Assembly: GCF_027943255.1 (NCBI RefSeq)
Contig: NC_072892.1
Span: 117,693,792 to 117,757,791, forward strand
From: Anastrepha obliqua
Taxonomy: Eukaryota; Arthropoda; Insecta; Diptera; Tephritidae
Reading direction: 5' to 3'
DNA: 64,000 nt
The stretch's first letter is position 1; the number at the start of each line of letters is the position of its first letter. Position numbers and translations under genes: made by a program. Below are positions 1 through 11,647 of this stretch, piece by piece. Under the pieces are notes generated by a model. It saw only the letters and a list, made by a program, of their open reading frames with translations. It ran no database searches and was not told where the DNA came from.

Positions 1-290
1 AAAGTAAAGAATTTTCAATTGGTACAACAATACAAATCCGTCATAGTTAGAAATCAAATTAGGATCGGTTTATTCTGTGCAAGGAATGACAAATACACAA
101 ATTACTTCGTTATAACAGTAAAACAAACAGTTGTTTACATATAAAGACTTTAATGGTGAAAGAAAGAGAACAAAATTAGGACGCATCAGCGACGTGCTTT
201 TAATGAACACATTACTTGTTCACGGCACCTCAAACTCCGGCAGCAGTCTGAGCAAAGCAACAGCGTGCGCAGTGTTGGGCGACATCTGAC
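1..290 (+). promoter_or_regulatory. 5' flank and probable 5' UTR of the DNAJC14-like gene
   Basis: This is the sequence just before the ATG at 291. It has no other coding signal. The last 60 bases are more GC-rich than the AT-rich start, which fits a transcribed leader. I see no clear TATA box and cannot place the transcription start. Assigning it to the downstream gene is inference from position. Confidence 0.4.
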
Positions 291-3200
291 ATGTCCACGC
301 ATGATGGCGCTCACAACGAGGATGCATATTGTCCCTTGCCCTCGTCAGCTGGAGTTGAGGTCACATCGCATTTGCTGGCTCAACGTTTGAACGCCACAGG
401 CCCACCGGCGCAAACTCTCTTGATGGGCTCACATTTTATACCATCGCAAGCGCAGACACGCCAGCAACAGCCCCAACAGGCTCTCCAACAACAGTATAAT
501 GAATATTTCTACAATTTGTACGCAACGCAACCAGGACAACCCGAAACATATTCAGTGTTACCAGTTGGACGAGGAAATTTTCTGAAAGTGTATCACTGCC
601 AGGAAAATACAGCTAACACGGGTCTTTCAAATGAGAGCAATGCGTTATATCGTGCTCAAGCGCAACCAACAGCTCCCCCACACCAATTTCAACACCAACC
701 GCAACCGGCGTTCCATATGCGACAACCACAACCTCAGCCTCCACCACCGCAGTTCTTCAACAGTTACGAGCTCTTTTCAAGCAATACTTTAATGCCGACG
801 CCAGACAACCAAGCTACTCTGGGCCGTACTGAAATTAAAACAACAACAATGCAAGTGTCACAGCAGGCGCCTATATATATGTTGAATAGCCATGAGGAGC
901 CTATTTTGTCGCAAACCGCCACCACTTCAAACACTAATATGATTATAAATAAACTGGTTAATAATTGGTCACCCAAAGTAACTGATACACCAATTCAAGC
1001 GCCTACTGTAGTGTTGAATTCAGAACTTCCTCTAGCTGTGCATGAGCTAGAAATTCCTAAATCTGGACTTGTGCAAAATTTAATCAACGATCCTGAACTC
1101 GCAGAAGAACCAACGCAAAATTCATTTGCTGCTGAGCCAATTGTGTCGCAACCGATGCCAGTATTGCCTGTAACTCGAGTGCCGCCCATAGATATGCCAT
1201 CTACTGAAAACCAAAATGACCCCAAAGAGGCAGCGACTGATGTCGCAACTACATCACCTAGTGCCACACTACCGACACCAACAACATCAAGTCCTATTAA
1301 TGCTGTGCCTGAAGTGAAAAAACGTATTGTGGCCGAAGTAAAACCTATGCGAATGTCCTATTCAGATGTGCTGAGTAAAATAAATAACCAACAACCTTCT
1401 ACTGCACAATCGCACAACAATAAACAGTCATTGGGAAAAAATGGGAAAACCCCAGGGCCTGAGCGGAAGTTTGAAAACAACAAGGGTAACTCGGAAAACG
1501 GTCAAGCCGGAGCCGGTATAATACGGAGGCCAACAAGTATTGGTGACGAGGCGAGCATCCCAATGCGCCAAGGTAAAAAATCGCCTACACATGAAAACAA
1601 AGAGAACTTTCAGCAGCTGCAGAATAGCAGTAACTCTAAAAATCCCAAACGTTCAAATAACAACAGCAATGGCGCAAGCATTATCAATGTCAATAACTTG
1701 AGCAATACTCAGCAGAAGCAGGGGCCGAAAAGCAACCAAAAACCAACCACATCAGAAATCAATGCTACTTGCAGTGTTAACGGTATTAGTAAAAATAACA
1801 GTATCTCGAATGGTAAAAGGCGCATGAACAACAAACGCAATGACTTGGACACTAACAAAACGGAGGCGAATGTAACAAAGAATCAAAAACCAAATGCCAT
1901 GAATATGGAAAAAGAATTCAATGGTTATTACAATGTCACAGCTAAAAATAGTGATGTCGGGGAACGTGCGTCCAGGCCAACTAATAATGGATTTGTTCCA
2001 ACTTCCACTAGCACTAATTCGTCAACAACAACTAATCGCAAATCAAACAAATCCTCCTCTTCGCTATACGGCAATTCTAACGCTTCATCTTTCGGTACGA
2101 ATCAGTCACGCACACGGTACAGCAATGCTAACTCAAATTCCTCCTATTCGTACTCGTCGAAACGCAGCCGGAATACTAATTCCTCCTATAGCAATACCTC
2201 GGCTGCAACATCGAATAGAAACTACGAATTAGCTAAAAAGTTTCTACGCGCCTGGCTGGAATATACCATAAAGATACTGACTTGGCTCTTCTATTTGATT
2301 TATGATATTGTGGTGCTCGGGTGCAGTGTGGGCTACGACCGTTTGGTGCATGCATGCGAGTGCGGCATTGTGTATGCACAGCAATTGCGCAAGGACTTCA
2401 AACAGAACTCGAATAAACCAAGTATCTGGCTCAAAAACTATTGGCGACGGTTTGATGCGCGTTTCAAAAAGAATTCATACTGGGCTCTTTGGCGACGCTT
2501 CTATCAAAAGAAGCCACCCGAACCGACAACGGAAAGTATGAAAACTGGACGGCTGCCACAGACGGGCGAGGAGGCCATGTATTCGTTACTTAATTGTAAG
2601 GGAAAGGATGCTTATAGGTAAAAAAAGTGGTCTAAATTTAATATTCAAGTGCGTCAAAGTTTTATGTTTGAATTTAATGTACAGCATACTGGGGGTACCG
2701 CCTGATTGCTCACAGGAGCAGATACGTAAACACTATAAGAAAATTGCCGTATTAGTGCATCCAGACAAGAATAAACAAGCAGGTGCCGAAGAAGCTTTCA
2801 AAGTGCTCCAAAGAGCCTTCGAATTGATTGGAGAGCCGGTAAGATATTTAATACGTGTAAATATACCCTTTTTTACACTTGTTTTGTTTTTAGGAAAAAC
2901 GTCTTGCCTACGACCAGAGTCTAGCTGAAGCCTTACACGCTGAAAAAGCGTGGACTGAGCTGCACGATTTGCTATCGCAATTGCAAACAAAAATAACCGA
3001 AGCTGCCAATACAATAAGGTACAAACTCTTGCCGTGTATTGCACAGAAAAATGATTACTAATTTGTCTGGCTTATCCAAATGTCTAGGTGTAGTACTTGT
3101 GGTATGAGGCATCCTCGCCGAATTACGGATCGACCGCACTATGCCGCAAGGGAGTGCGCTTCGTGCAAAATTCGGCATTCAGCCAGAGAAGTTCGTTTCC

Positions 3201-3751
3201 ATAGAATGCGTTTCTATTAAGCATGTAATTCATTCATAATTAAAAATGTTTGCTTACCTTATTTTTAGGGCGATATTTGGGCGGAAACTAGCATGTTGGG
3301 GTTGCGATGGAGATATTTAGCGCTCATGGAGGGCAAAGTCTACGATATTACAGAATGGGCTAACTGCCAGAAAGGCGCACTTTCACACTTGGAGCCGAAT
3401 TCTCACATGGTGCAATATCGTATTGTGCGTGGTGCGCAGCAACAACAGCAGCAACAGCAACAACAACAGCAGCAGCAGCAAGCTTCCACTCATTCACCAC
3501 ATCACCAAAATCCTCAGCAGCCTGGATCACATCATGAACGAAATAGCAGTGGAAAATTCAAACGTAATGTTCCGCCCAGGTATTTAAATTTACGATTAAT
3601 ATATTTTTCTTATGTTAAATGCGTTTACAATTACAGCGAAGCATCATTACATGAGTTCCTCGATAATTTGTATAGCGGTCAACATCCAAATCCGGCAAAT
3701 TTGTCATCGGCGTACACAAACCCTTCGCGTAGGCGTACACGCCGCAATTAA
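291..3751 (+). CDS. DNAJC14: DNAJC14-like J-domain co-chaperone (Jiv90 family), six exons
   Basis: The exons are 291-2617, 2685-2838, 2894-3018, 3088-3190, 3269-3579 and 3637-3751. All introns are GT-AG and short (46-78 bp), and phases join to 1045 codons including the stop. Residues 1 to about 640 are low-complexity (Q, N, S, P rich). Residues about 650-690 are strongly hydrophobic ([17 protein letters not shown]) and probably anchor the protein in the ER membrane. The J domain follows (about 770-840), with HPD at 801-803 to stimulate Hsp70 ATPase. The C-terminus has paired CxxC motifs (870/873 and 892/895) and the aromatic-rich [20 protein letters not shown] block typical of Jiv90, a probable zinc-binding region. 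About 15 glutamines (mostly CAA/CAG) follow near residue 960. Vertebrate DNAJC14 (DRIP78/Jiv) has the same order: membrane segments, J domain, Jiv90. It is an ER chaperone for receptor export. The long N-terminus is insect-specific in appearance. The donor of exon 4 (GAA|GTTCGT) is weak. Start choice: first ATG of a long open frame. Confidence 0.9.
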
Positions 3752-4639
3752 TTCAACTTCATGTGGATTATTTGCGAGCGTTTTCTATTTTAATCTATTA
3801 AAAAAAAATTCTTCAAATGTACAAGTTTTTATTATTTCTTTTAATTGTTTATATGAGAAATTAACAATTTTAACTTAAGATATGCATTATTGCATCAAAT
3901 GACGATAGAATATTTGACATTATTATTCTTTGTTATATGTATATGTACATGTGCGCATGTAAATTTGTAATGCATATGCAATTGTACGTACATACGTGTA
4001 CTAGTTTAGTAGTTTGAAATTGCAGACATGCCTTTATTCTCGATTTTTCAATAGCATAAATCTGTGTACGTCGCCCTTTTAATGGCACCGCAATTGCAGT
4101 TGATGCAAATTACATATGTATTTAATGTACTCGTCTCGTTTAAACGCCATTTCTACCAAATACAAGAAGTATCTTCTAAAAAAGAAGCAAAAACAAAAAA
4201 AAAAAAATACAACTTAACAAAATTATTTCAAAACTAAACTAGCAAAAATAATATGGCGTTTGAGAAGAATTTCACACTGTACGTTATCCATACAAAAAAA
4301 ATTAATGAATGCAATGGATGTGAATGTTCTTTGCTATGTATTGTAATTAAGTGCATTTGATGTATCAATAATTAAAAATTAAATAAATAACATAACATGC
4401 GCTAAATGCACAAGTGGCGAGCATGCAAGCAAAATTGTTGATAAACCTTGACCTGATGGGATATATAAGTACTTATAAACGCGGAAATATTGATTCTGAT
4501 ATGTTTTTGTAGTTTCATTAATTTTCAATTGGCGAAGTTTTTTTACACGAATACCAATAATTTAAAAGAAACTAGTGAAGCTAAAAACTAAAAACAATTA
4601 ATATTTGGTAGGGTTATTTTTTCTAATCCTCGAATAATT
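3752..4639 (+). other. 3' UTR and intergenic AT-rich sequence after the DNAJC14-like gene
   Basis: No coding frame is recognised here. An AATAAA hexamer at 4382-4387, after an A/T-rich stretch, is a plausible poly(A) signal for the upstream gene, but several T-rich alternatives exist, so the transcript end is uncertain. The stretch ends where similarity to the maT-type element begins. Confidence 0.4.
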
Positions 4640-6172
4640 AGGTGTTTTCTGACGAGAAAATTTTTCAAATTGAGCAATCCGTTAACTCCCAAAACGATAA
4701 GTTTTATTTGACTGACTATTCATACGAGAATATGAGTCATTGATTGGCCACCAGGAGGCAGCACCCGTCACAGGTAATGGTTTGGGCCGATGTAACCGCA
4801 GATGGCTGATCTCCAATAATTTCCATCGAGCCTGGCGTCAAGGTAAATGCGAAATATTATCGGCAAAGTATTCAAGAGGTTGCCTTGAAGCCGTGGGCAG
4901 ACAAACATTTCGGTGACAGATCATGGACGTTTCAACAGAACTCGGCACCGTCTCACAAAGCTCGAGTGAACCAAGAATGGCTAAAAAACAACGTTCCGAA
5001 CTTCAGAAGACCACACAATGTCTCTCAAATTCAGCAGACACGACTCCGATGGATTATTCTCTTTGCGCCATTTTGAAGAGCAAGGTCCGAACTAAAAGAT
5101 TCAGCAGTCTCGAGAAACTGAAAATAGCCATTGTCCGCAAGTGGGCCAAAATACTTGCAAGTCGCAAATCGCTTGCTGGCAGTACTTGGGGCAAAGACAA
5201 AGAACTGTTGCTATCGACATTTAAGGCAATTGGTCGGCCGGTTCTGATTTATGCAGCGTCTGTCTGGTCGCCTGGAACTAGTGACACGGACATGCCAAAA
5301 TACCTCCATTCGGACAGCGACCGGTTGCCTCCTGATGTCCCCGGTTCAACACCTACACAACGAGGCACAAATGATTCCAGTAATGGAGCATAACAAACTG
5401 CTCAGCAAGCAGTTCCTGCTGGGATGTTACCGCAGGTTTCACCCCTGCAGACACCTGCTTGAGCCTGAGCCGCCTCCCAGGCACATTAGGAAAAATCTCT
5501 TAAACTACGCTGACGAAATCCAGGACAAAACTGACCGAAATCTATTGGACCTGACAATGTTTAGACAGTGAATAAAAGACATTCGCCGGGAGACCGTCAC
5601 CAGCTTCTTAAGTGAATGCCGTCCAGTGAATGCCGTAATCGGAGTCCAACCGCCACCTACAGCAGATGAAGAGCTCCAGCTTCCTCGTGAGACACGTGTA
5701 ACACTGGCACAATTACGTTCTGGATATTGTAGCAGGTTAAACTCCTACTTATCCAGAATCGACCCCGACATACCAAACATATGTCCCCGCACGACACTAA
5801 CCACCTTTTCACATACCCCCTAAAACCGACTCATGTAACCCCCCTCTCCCTCTGGACCCATTCCGCCGAAACAGCATGTTTCCTGGGCCTACCTCTAGAT
5901 GAGCTAGACGAAGACAACCGGCGATATGCCCGACACTGGCGGGGCTACTAGTACTGTTAACAAACAAACAAAGCTGCAAGTCTTATTCGGGCAGCTTGCG
6001 ATTCGTTTTTGAACCGTCTCAAGGCCATAGTCAAGGCAAAAGGTGGTCATATCGAGCAAAAGTAAATTGATTTTTAATTTTGTATTATTTTTACACATTT
6101 TTTACTTTGAATTGAATAAAAGTAATTTTCCGAACTAAATTTATTTTATGGCTAATTGGTTACACTTCGAGT
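4640..6172 (+). mobile_element. maT-type (DD37D) mariner relative, copy A, 5' truncated and split by a LINE
   Basis: This is the same element as the copy at 7364-8563 but on the + strand. It lacks the 5' end and first half of the transposase. Recognisable transposase residues include the region from GHQEAAP-like sequence onward, FQQNSAPSHKARVNQEWLKNN and a PMDYSLCAI motif. The spacing between the second acidic position and the final D fits the maT DD37D arrangement, but the second acidic residue is N (codon AAC in the CAA CAG AAC TCG context). The terminal inverted repeat survives at the 3' end as ttacacttcgagtgccg near 6150-6170. The element is interrupted at 5164-5974 by a jockey-like LINE. 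It is not functional. Confidence 0.75.
5164..5974 (+). mobile_element. 5'-truncated jockey-clade LINE fragment (reverse transcriptase C-terminus)
   Basis: Frames here read KSLAGSTWGKDKE, AIGRPVLIYAASVWSPG, TATGCLLMSPVQHLHNEA and LLSKQFLLGCYRR, then PPPRHIRKNL and, at the end, LDEDNRRYARHWRGY. This is the C-terminal part of a jockey-like non-LTR reverse transcriptase. A frame change near 5300 and a stop at 5569 break it. The 3' end has the short tail aacaaacaaacaaag. It is flanked by the 8-bp direct repeat tgcaagtc (5156-5163 and 5975-5982). Deleting the insert and one repeat restores the sequence of the related maT copy, so this is a clean target-primed insertion, younger than its host element. 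Confidence 0.85.
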
Positions 6173-7260
6173 GCCGAATTCTGTATAAATGACGTTCTCA
6201 CCACAGTCGATCCTATGGATTTATATCCGACCAAGGACTTTTACTTCAACCGCATTCCTCAAAATGTATAGGGAATTGTTTACGCTGTTATGCATCTTGT
6301 GAGTGGCTTCGGAAGACACACTGGGGAATGAGTCCCGCCACAAAATATTTGATGGGCTGTAGTTTGGTTATTTCTAACGTCTGGAAATATACCGTTAGCC
6401 ATATTTTAGTAATGCCGATTTTTCTCTTCAAAATCATGCCGTAAGTCCTCAGTTATTGGTTCGCACCGAATTTATGCAGATCTAAATTTACCCGAGTGCG
6501 TAGTTTGCGTCCATTTTTGCATAGACAGTCCACGTCAAAAGAAAATGTAAACCATATATTGACAACTCTAGGACAGTATCATCATCATCATCAAAGTTAA
6601 TTATTTCATCTTCCACATCAGATACAAATTTTTCCAGCTCGTTTTCTTGTAGAGGCCGACTTCTAGACCACATTTCCATTATTGCTTTAAAAGAAAATCA
6701 CTCTTTATAGAAATGGAATTAAAGAAGATAAAAATTCACTTTTGAGTAGTTTGATAAATTTTGACTATTTATTAATTTATTTCTTAATTTTAATTAATTT
6801 TATGCAAAAATATAATTCATACTACCACAAAAACCATATAACGCAACTGACTAATAATTCACTAACTAATTTTTATGAATTTGCTATTTTTTTCTTATTA
6901 CTTTATTTTTAGTTTATGTAGTTTTCTGTAGTATAAGATAGTTTTACGATATTTTTCCCCCCTCTAGAATGGAAAGCCTGTTTCTGATAAAAATTTTCTT
7001 TATGAGAATAAAATCTAACCATTTTACGATTTTATCTGATATTTTTGAATGAATTAAATTTAAAAATTCATTTTAAATTTATTTTACCTAAGTCTTAACA
7101 AAAGAGGTGTAAATAAAAACTTTAAATCTGCTTCTGGAAAAAAATTAATGAAATAGGGGTAAAACTTAGTGTGTCGTCTACGTCAAAAAAATAGGGGTGT
7201 CTTCCGATGCTAAATTCGTAATTAGTCTTGTGTACATTTTCAACGAACAAACGATTTTTT
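6173..7260. other. AT-rich intergenic sequence with a partial 53-nt dispersed motif
   Basis: Positions about 6203-6240 (cagtcgatcc...atatccgaccaaggac) resemble the foldback motif at 63613-63665, but the middle is missing. A minus-strand open frame at 6488-6679 has an acidic run (DDDDD from a cat repeat) and the start MEMWSRSRPLQENELEKF. It faintly recalls the acidic N-terminus of piggyBac-like transposases, but it is too short to assign. The rest is A/T-rich with no clear signal. Confidence 0.35.
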
Positions 7261-9850
7261 CTCCTTCATTCGCAGTATGAGGCTTGAAACTTAACTAGAT
7301 CGACGATTTCCGAGCAGTTAATATTATAATTTAAAAAATTATAACCCATAAAATTAAAAAATACAGGGTCCGGCACTCGAAGTGTTATCAATTAAAAAGG
7401 CCATCAATTTAGTTTGGAAATTTCCTTGAATCAATTAAAAGTAAAAAATATGTGAAAATAATACAATATTAAGAATCAATTTACTTTTGCTCTATGTGAC
7501 TTGACTATGGCCTTGAGACGGTCCAGAAACGAATTGCAAGCTGCCCGAATGTGATTTGCAGGTATTTTGGCCCCCTTGCGGACAATGACTTTTTTCAGCG
7601 CGTGGAGGCTGATGAATCTTTTAGTTCGGACCTTGCTCTCCAAAATGGCCCAAAGAGAATAAATAGTACATCGGATTCGCGTCTGGTAAATTTGAGACCC
7701 ATTGTGTGGACGATATGAAGCTCTGATCGTTGTTTTTCAGCCATTCTTGGTTCACTCGAGCTTTGTGAGACGGTGCCGAGTTCTGTTGAAACGTCCATGA
7801 TCTGCCACCGAAATGTTTGTCTGCCCACGGCTTCGAGGCAACCTCCTGAATACTTTCCCGATAATATTTCGCATTGACCTTGACGCCAGGCTCGAAAACG
7901 ATTGGAGAGCGCTAATTTGCGGTTACAGTGCCCAAACCATAACCTTTGCCGGGTGCTGCCTCCTGGTGGCCAATCGAGGACTCAAATTCTCGTATGAACG
8001 GTTGATCAAATAAACCCTATCATTTTGGGAGTTTACGAATTGCTCAATTTGAAAAATTTTCTCGACAGAAAACATAATGTTCGGAAACTGACCGCTTTCT
8101 GCAAAGCGAAGCAACTCCTTCGCTCTCTCAAGTCTGGCCTGTCGCTGTTTTGGTGTGAGATCATGCACCTTTTGACTCCTGTAAGGTTTGACTTAGAGAT
8201 CATTTTTCAGTATGCGGCGGATGCTATGGTCAGATATTTTCAGGTCTTTCGCCATTTGATTGGCATTTCGTCGGGGATTTCGCTCAAGTCGCTTCTTCAC
8301 TTTTTGAGCCATTTCACGTGACGTTGCAGTCTTTTGATGACCACCTCCATGACGTTTCGCGATGCTACCAATATCATTGTAACGAGTAATGGTACGATAA
8401 AGAAAAACTTTATTTACTTTAAGGAGCTCGAGCTCGCGAACATTCGCTGGTTGTGAGTTTTCGCGCGCTGAGCTGTCATTTAGCCAACTAACAGACAGCT
8501 GATACCCGTGCATCAGCAGCACGAGCGGTCTGAAGTTGGTAACACCTCGAGTGCCGGACCCTGTATATTTATGCCTGTCAATATATAGTAGTTTGGAAGA
8601 CCATTCAGCCATAAATAGTAAAGTATGTAAAGCAATTTTTGTAAAACTTCTTTGAAATTTTTCAATTTTATTACAGTACGGTTCACAGTTCGTATTCCAG
8701 TCCAAGTGACTACGCACAAAGCATAGATACAGGGTTTTGAGAGTTAACGAATCAATAAACTCAACGGAATTCCTACGTATGAAACAGATCACAGTGAAGG
8801 CTTTCGACGCAGCATAGTCCACGTGACTGGGAAATGATTTTTGGCGGTATTTTACATCCATAAAACGTCAGGCTATACGACGATCTTGTCTAGAAAGATT
8901 GTTTATCGACCTTTTTTGGTCTTGCTTGTTAATTTGCGGAGGCTACCAGCCCTTTTTGGAAGGCATCCTCCTAGCCGCCACATGTGGCGGCATCTTCTAG
9001 AGATCACAAGCTCCCCCGAAGGAAAAATTGATGTTGTGAATCAAAAGCTAAGCCTATGTCAGTGTCAAAAATTATTGTTGTAGATTGTTTCACAAAAGTC
9101 ACGACACAGCACTTATTAACATTCAAGTGTAATTATTTGAGGAACAGCAATCAATGAAATTGTTCAGATCAGATTGGAGATCAATGCGATCAGTTGTATT
9201 GAGAATCTCAAAAAATAGCTTCACATCATCTGTATACATAAGGTAATCTGTGGTTGTGAATTGTTTGAGCCGATCATTAAAAAATAATAAAAGTAATCAA
9301 GGGCCTAAATGTGTTCCTGGTGGTATGTCTGACAATTATTGAAGTTTGTGATTTCAGTGCATCTACTATATTTAAACGAAAAGTTGTCTATCGGCTAGGA
9401 AGTTTGAAAAAAACCTAGCAGATTACCTGTTATATCAAAGGCACGTAGTTTCTGTAGAAGAATTGCATGATCCACTTTATTAAACGCTTTGGAGATGCCC
9501 GTATAGATGACATCCAATTAAGCTTGATTTTCATATGCAGTTATTATTTTAATGGTGGTTAAAGCTAAATTTGTGCCAGTTGATCTTAGGGGAACAAAAC
9601 CACGTTGATGTATGGGCATGAGTGACTGGAGATGAGCGAACAATTTAGCTTTGAGCACATGATCAAAAAGTTTTGCAAAATTACTCTGTTTCACAATGGG
9701 TCTATAATTACTGAACCACCAACGTTAAGAAAAACAGCTTTGCTTAGGCATTTATTAAATAAGTTTGCAATTGGGCTCTAGATATGAATGAAGAATTTAG
9801 CTTAAAAGGTATTGGGACATAACCTTCGTGGTCAGTTTTTGAACTTATTT
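7261..9850 (-). mobile_element. Non-LTR retrotransposon reverse transcriptase relic, interrupted by maT copy B
   Basis: On the minus strand from about 9520 down to 8570, fragments read SKAFNKVDHAILLQKLRAFDITG, YLMYTDDVKLFFEI (the YxDD box with T in place of A), then YAASKAFTVICFIRRNS and TLKTLYLCFVRSHLDWN. This is a reverse transcriptase palm and thumb of a CR1/jockey-like LINE, with many stops and frame changes. After the maT insertion (7364-8563), a short segment INCSEIVDLVKFQAS (about 7265-7315, minus) looks like the usual C-terminal tail of the same protein. That continuation is inference. The relic is non-functional. Confidence 0.7.
7364..8563 (-). mobile_element. maT-type (DD37D) mariner relative, copy B, complete with both TIRs
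   Basis: This is a 1200-bp element flanked by TA on both sides. Its ends are cagggtccggcactcgaagt at the left and, at the right, the inverse with one mismatch in the first 20 bases. The transposase lies on the minus strand. Recognisable parts, in order, are a HTH region (KKRLERNPRRNANQMAKDL and SDHSIRRILKND), LTPKQRQARLERAKELLRFA, PAKVMVWAL, FQQNSAPSHKARVNQEWLKNN and a degenerate DANPMYYLFFGPFW. Frameshifts break it, and the second catalytic position is N instead of D. The element sits in a LINE reverse transcriptase relic. Family assignment rests on the spacing of the catalytic triad and on motif style. Confidence 0.85.
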
Positions 9851-9856
9851 TAAGGT

Positions 9857-11258
9857 TATAAAGGGTGATCAATTTAGGGAGTGATCAATTTAGACGGGCT
9901 TTAAATTAAAATAAAACAACGAAAAATCAAATCGATTGGGCAATCTTTAAAATTTTTGTATAGAACCATTCATGCTGGTTCCTAAATATGGTATACGTAG
10001 AATCTCTCTTGCCAACAAGTGCTACTTTGGACTACGTAGGCAATGGAGTAGTAAAGTCCTCTCTCGACGAACAAAACTAACACTCTACAAAGCTCTCAGT
10101 ATGTCCGTCCTAACGTACCTATGGCGCAGAAGCATGGACGATGACAACACCCAATGAAGCGACGCTTGGAGTATTTGAGAGAACGTTGGCAACGGCGAAT
10201 ATCGCAGGCGATGGAACGATGAGCTGTATGAGCTTTACGACGACATAGACATAGCGCAGCGAATAAAGATCCAGCGGCTACGTTGGCTGGGTCATGTCGT
10301 CCGAATGTATACAAACGCTCCGACTCTGAAAGTATTTGATGCGGTACCAGCTGGTGGTAGCAGAGAAAGCGGAAGGGCTCCTTTGCATGGAGAGGGACTT
10401 GGCTTCGCTTGGTGCGTCCAACTGGCGCCGGTTAGCACGAGAAAGGAACAACTGGCGCGCTTTGTTAAACTCGACCAAAATCGCGTAAGCGGTTATCGCG
10501 CCAATTAAGAAGAAGGAGAACCATTCATGACATTTATTTTTTTAAGGGAATTCCTTTCAAATGCTGGTCGTAACGAAGCTGGCTTATCTACAAAGCATTT
10601 AGACTTTACATACCCCCACAAATAAAAGTCCAAAGGTATGATATCGCACGATCTTGGTGACCAATCCTCTGGTCCGAGACGAGAGAAAAATTACTCACCT
10701 TACCGAGGCAGTAAATCCATTGCTTCACGGGCAAGGGCAAGTAGCGCCGTCTTAGTGGAACGAAATTTTGTGGAGATCAACGGCTTCAATTTCCGGCAGC
10801 GCCAGCCTCGTCTTTAAAGAAATATGGGTCGATGATTCCTCCAGCTCACAGATCGCACCAAACGGTTGTTTTCAATGGATTCAATGGCTGCTCTTGAATA
10901 GCTTCGGGTTGCTCTTCAGCCCAAATAGGGCAATTTTGCTTATTGGCTTCATCGCTAAACACCATAAGTTGGCCTGAGAGTGCAAACGTGGTTGAATTAT
11001 GAATTTAATAATTTAATTTAATAAAATAAATCTGGACATACTTGTAAGACATCAAAGATGGCTTGTGCATTGAAATAAATCGAATGTTAAGCGCGCTATA
11101 TGACAAGTTGCGCAATCTTGTTAGACCCAATGTCGTCGATGTTTAGCTGACTAGTTTTTGGAGACAAAAATTCAGACAGAATGGCTCGGCCGCAACTTGA
11201 AAAGTTTGTTCTGGCGTTAGACGATTATGATGACTTGTCAAACCTTACTGAACAGAAA
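9857..11258 (-). mobile_element. Degraded DD41D-type mariner-like element, split by an RTE-like LINE
   Basis: On the minus strand around 10800-10960, the frame reads VFSDEANKQNCPIWAEEQPE, KTTVWCDL and GGIIDPYFFKDEAG. This is the catalytic core start (SDEA first Asp, NKQNCxIW) of the same transposase class as the elements at 35363 and 58027. Near 11200 a stretch RLTPEQTFQVAA resembles its N-terminal HTH start. Several stops show it is dead. The left end begins with gggtgatcaattta, which is partly duplicated in tandem. The right TIR was not found. Nucleotides 9975-10517 are a later LINE insertion. Confidence 0.6.
9975..10517 (+). mobile_element. 5'-truncated RTE/Bov-B-like LINE 3' fragment
   Basis: The frames carry SRRTKLTLYKALSMSVLTY, LGVFERTLATAN, YELYDDIDIAQRIKIQRLRWLGHVV (after frame correction) and ASLGASNWRRLARERNNWRALL. 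This is the well-known C-terminal tail of endonuclease/reverse-transcriptase LINEs that are common in flies. The insert ends in a short A/G-rich tail (aattaagaagaagga). It is flanked by the 12-bp direct repeat gaaccattcatg (9963-9974 and 10518-10529), a target-site duplication. It lies inside a mariner-like relic. Confidence 0.85.
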
Positions 11259-11369
11259 TGTTAACGCAGTTTGCCAATCCCAGCTGTCAAAACATAATTA
11301 TCGATATCGGTAGTTCTCATGCAGCTAAAAAGGCATCCGATATTTGTACATATAATTGGCGCTTATATC

Positions 11370-11565
11370 CTTTTGGCGTATCCGGCCCACCTCCTCCTCG
11401 AATTTGGGGCGTATGTGTTGATGTTTTGCCTTCTCTAACCGCTGGACGCCGCTGGGCGATTACTGTTAGAAAAAAATTCTTCTATCATTTTTGTGTTTCG
11501 TGCCCACTGCTGGTTTCGAACTCGGACGCTGCCCATTCAGCTTCGGAAGGAACAAAGGGCGTCAC
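11370..11565 (-). repeat. tRNA-derived SINE, diverged copy
   Basis: Read on the minus strand this matches the family seen in full at 63246-63565. The tRNA-like part (ggtttcgaactcggacgctg region) lies at the right, and the body (cctcctcgaatttggggcgtatgtgttgatgtt) at the left. The middle is diverged or partly deleted. Confidence 0.6.
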
Positions 11566-11647
11566 AAGAGCTTTCAAAGGTAGCTAATTTGCAACAATTT
11601 TTGCAAATTATGAAGTTTAGGTGTTCATTTATGCAAAAGCTAGAAAA

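Noticed and set aside
764..1267. Minus-strand open frames within the first exon of the DNAJC14-like gene
   Set aside because: They are shadows of the long coding exon on the other strand, with no recognisable domain.
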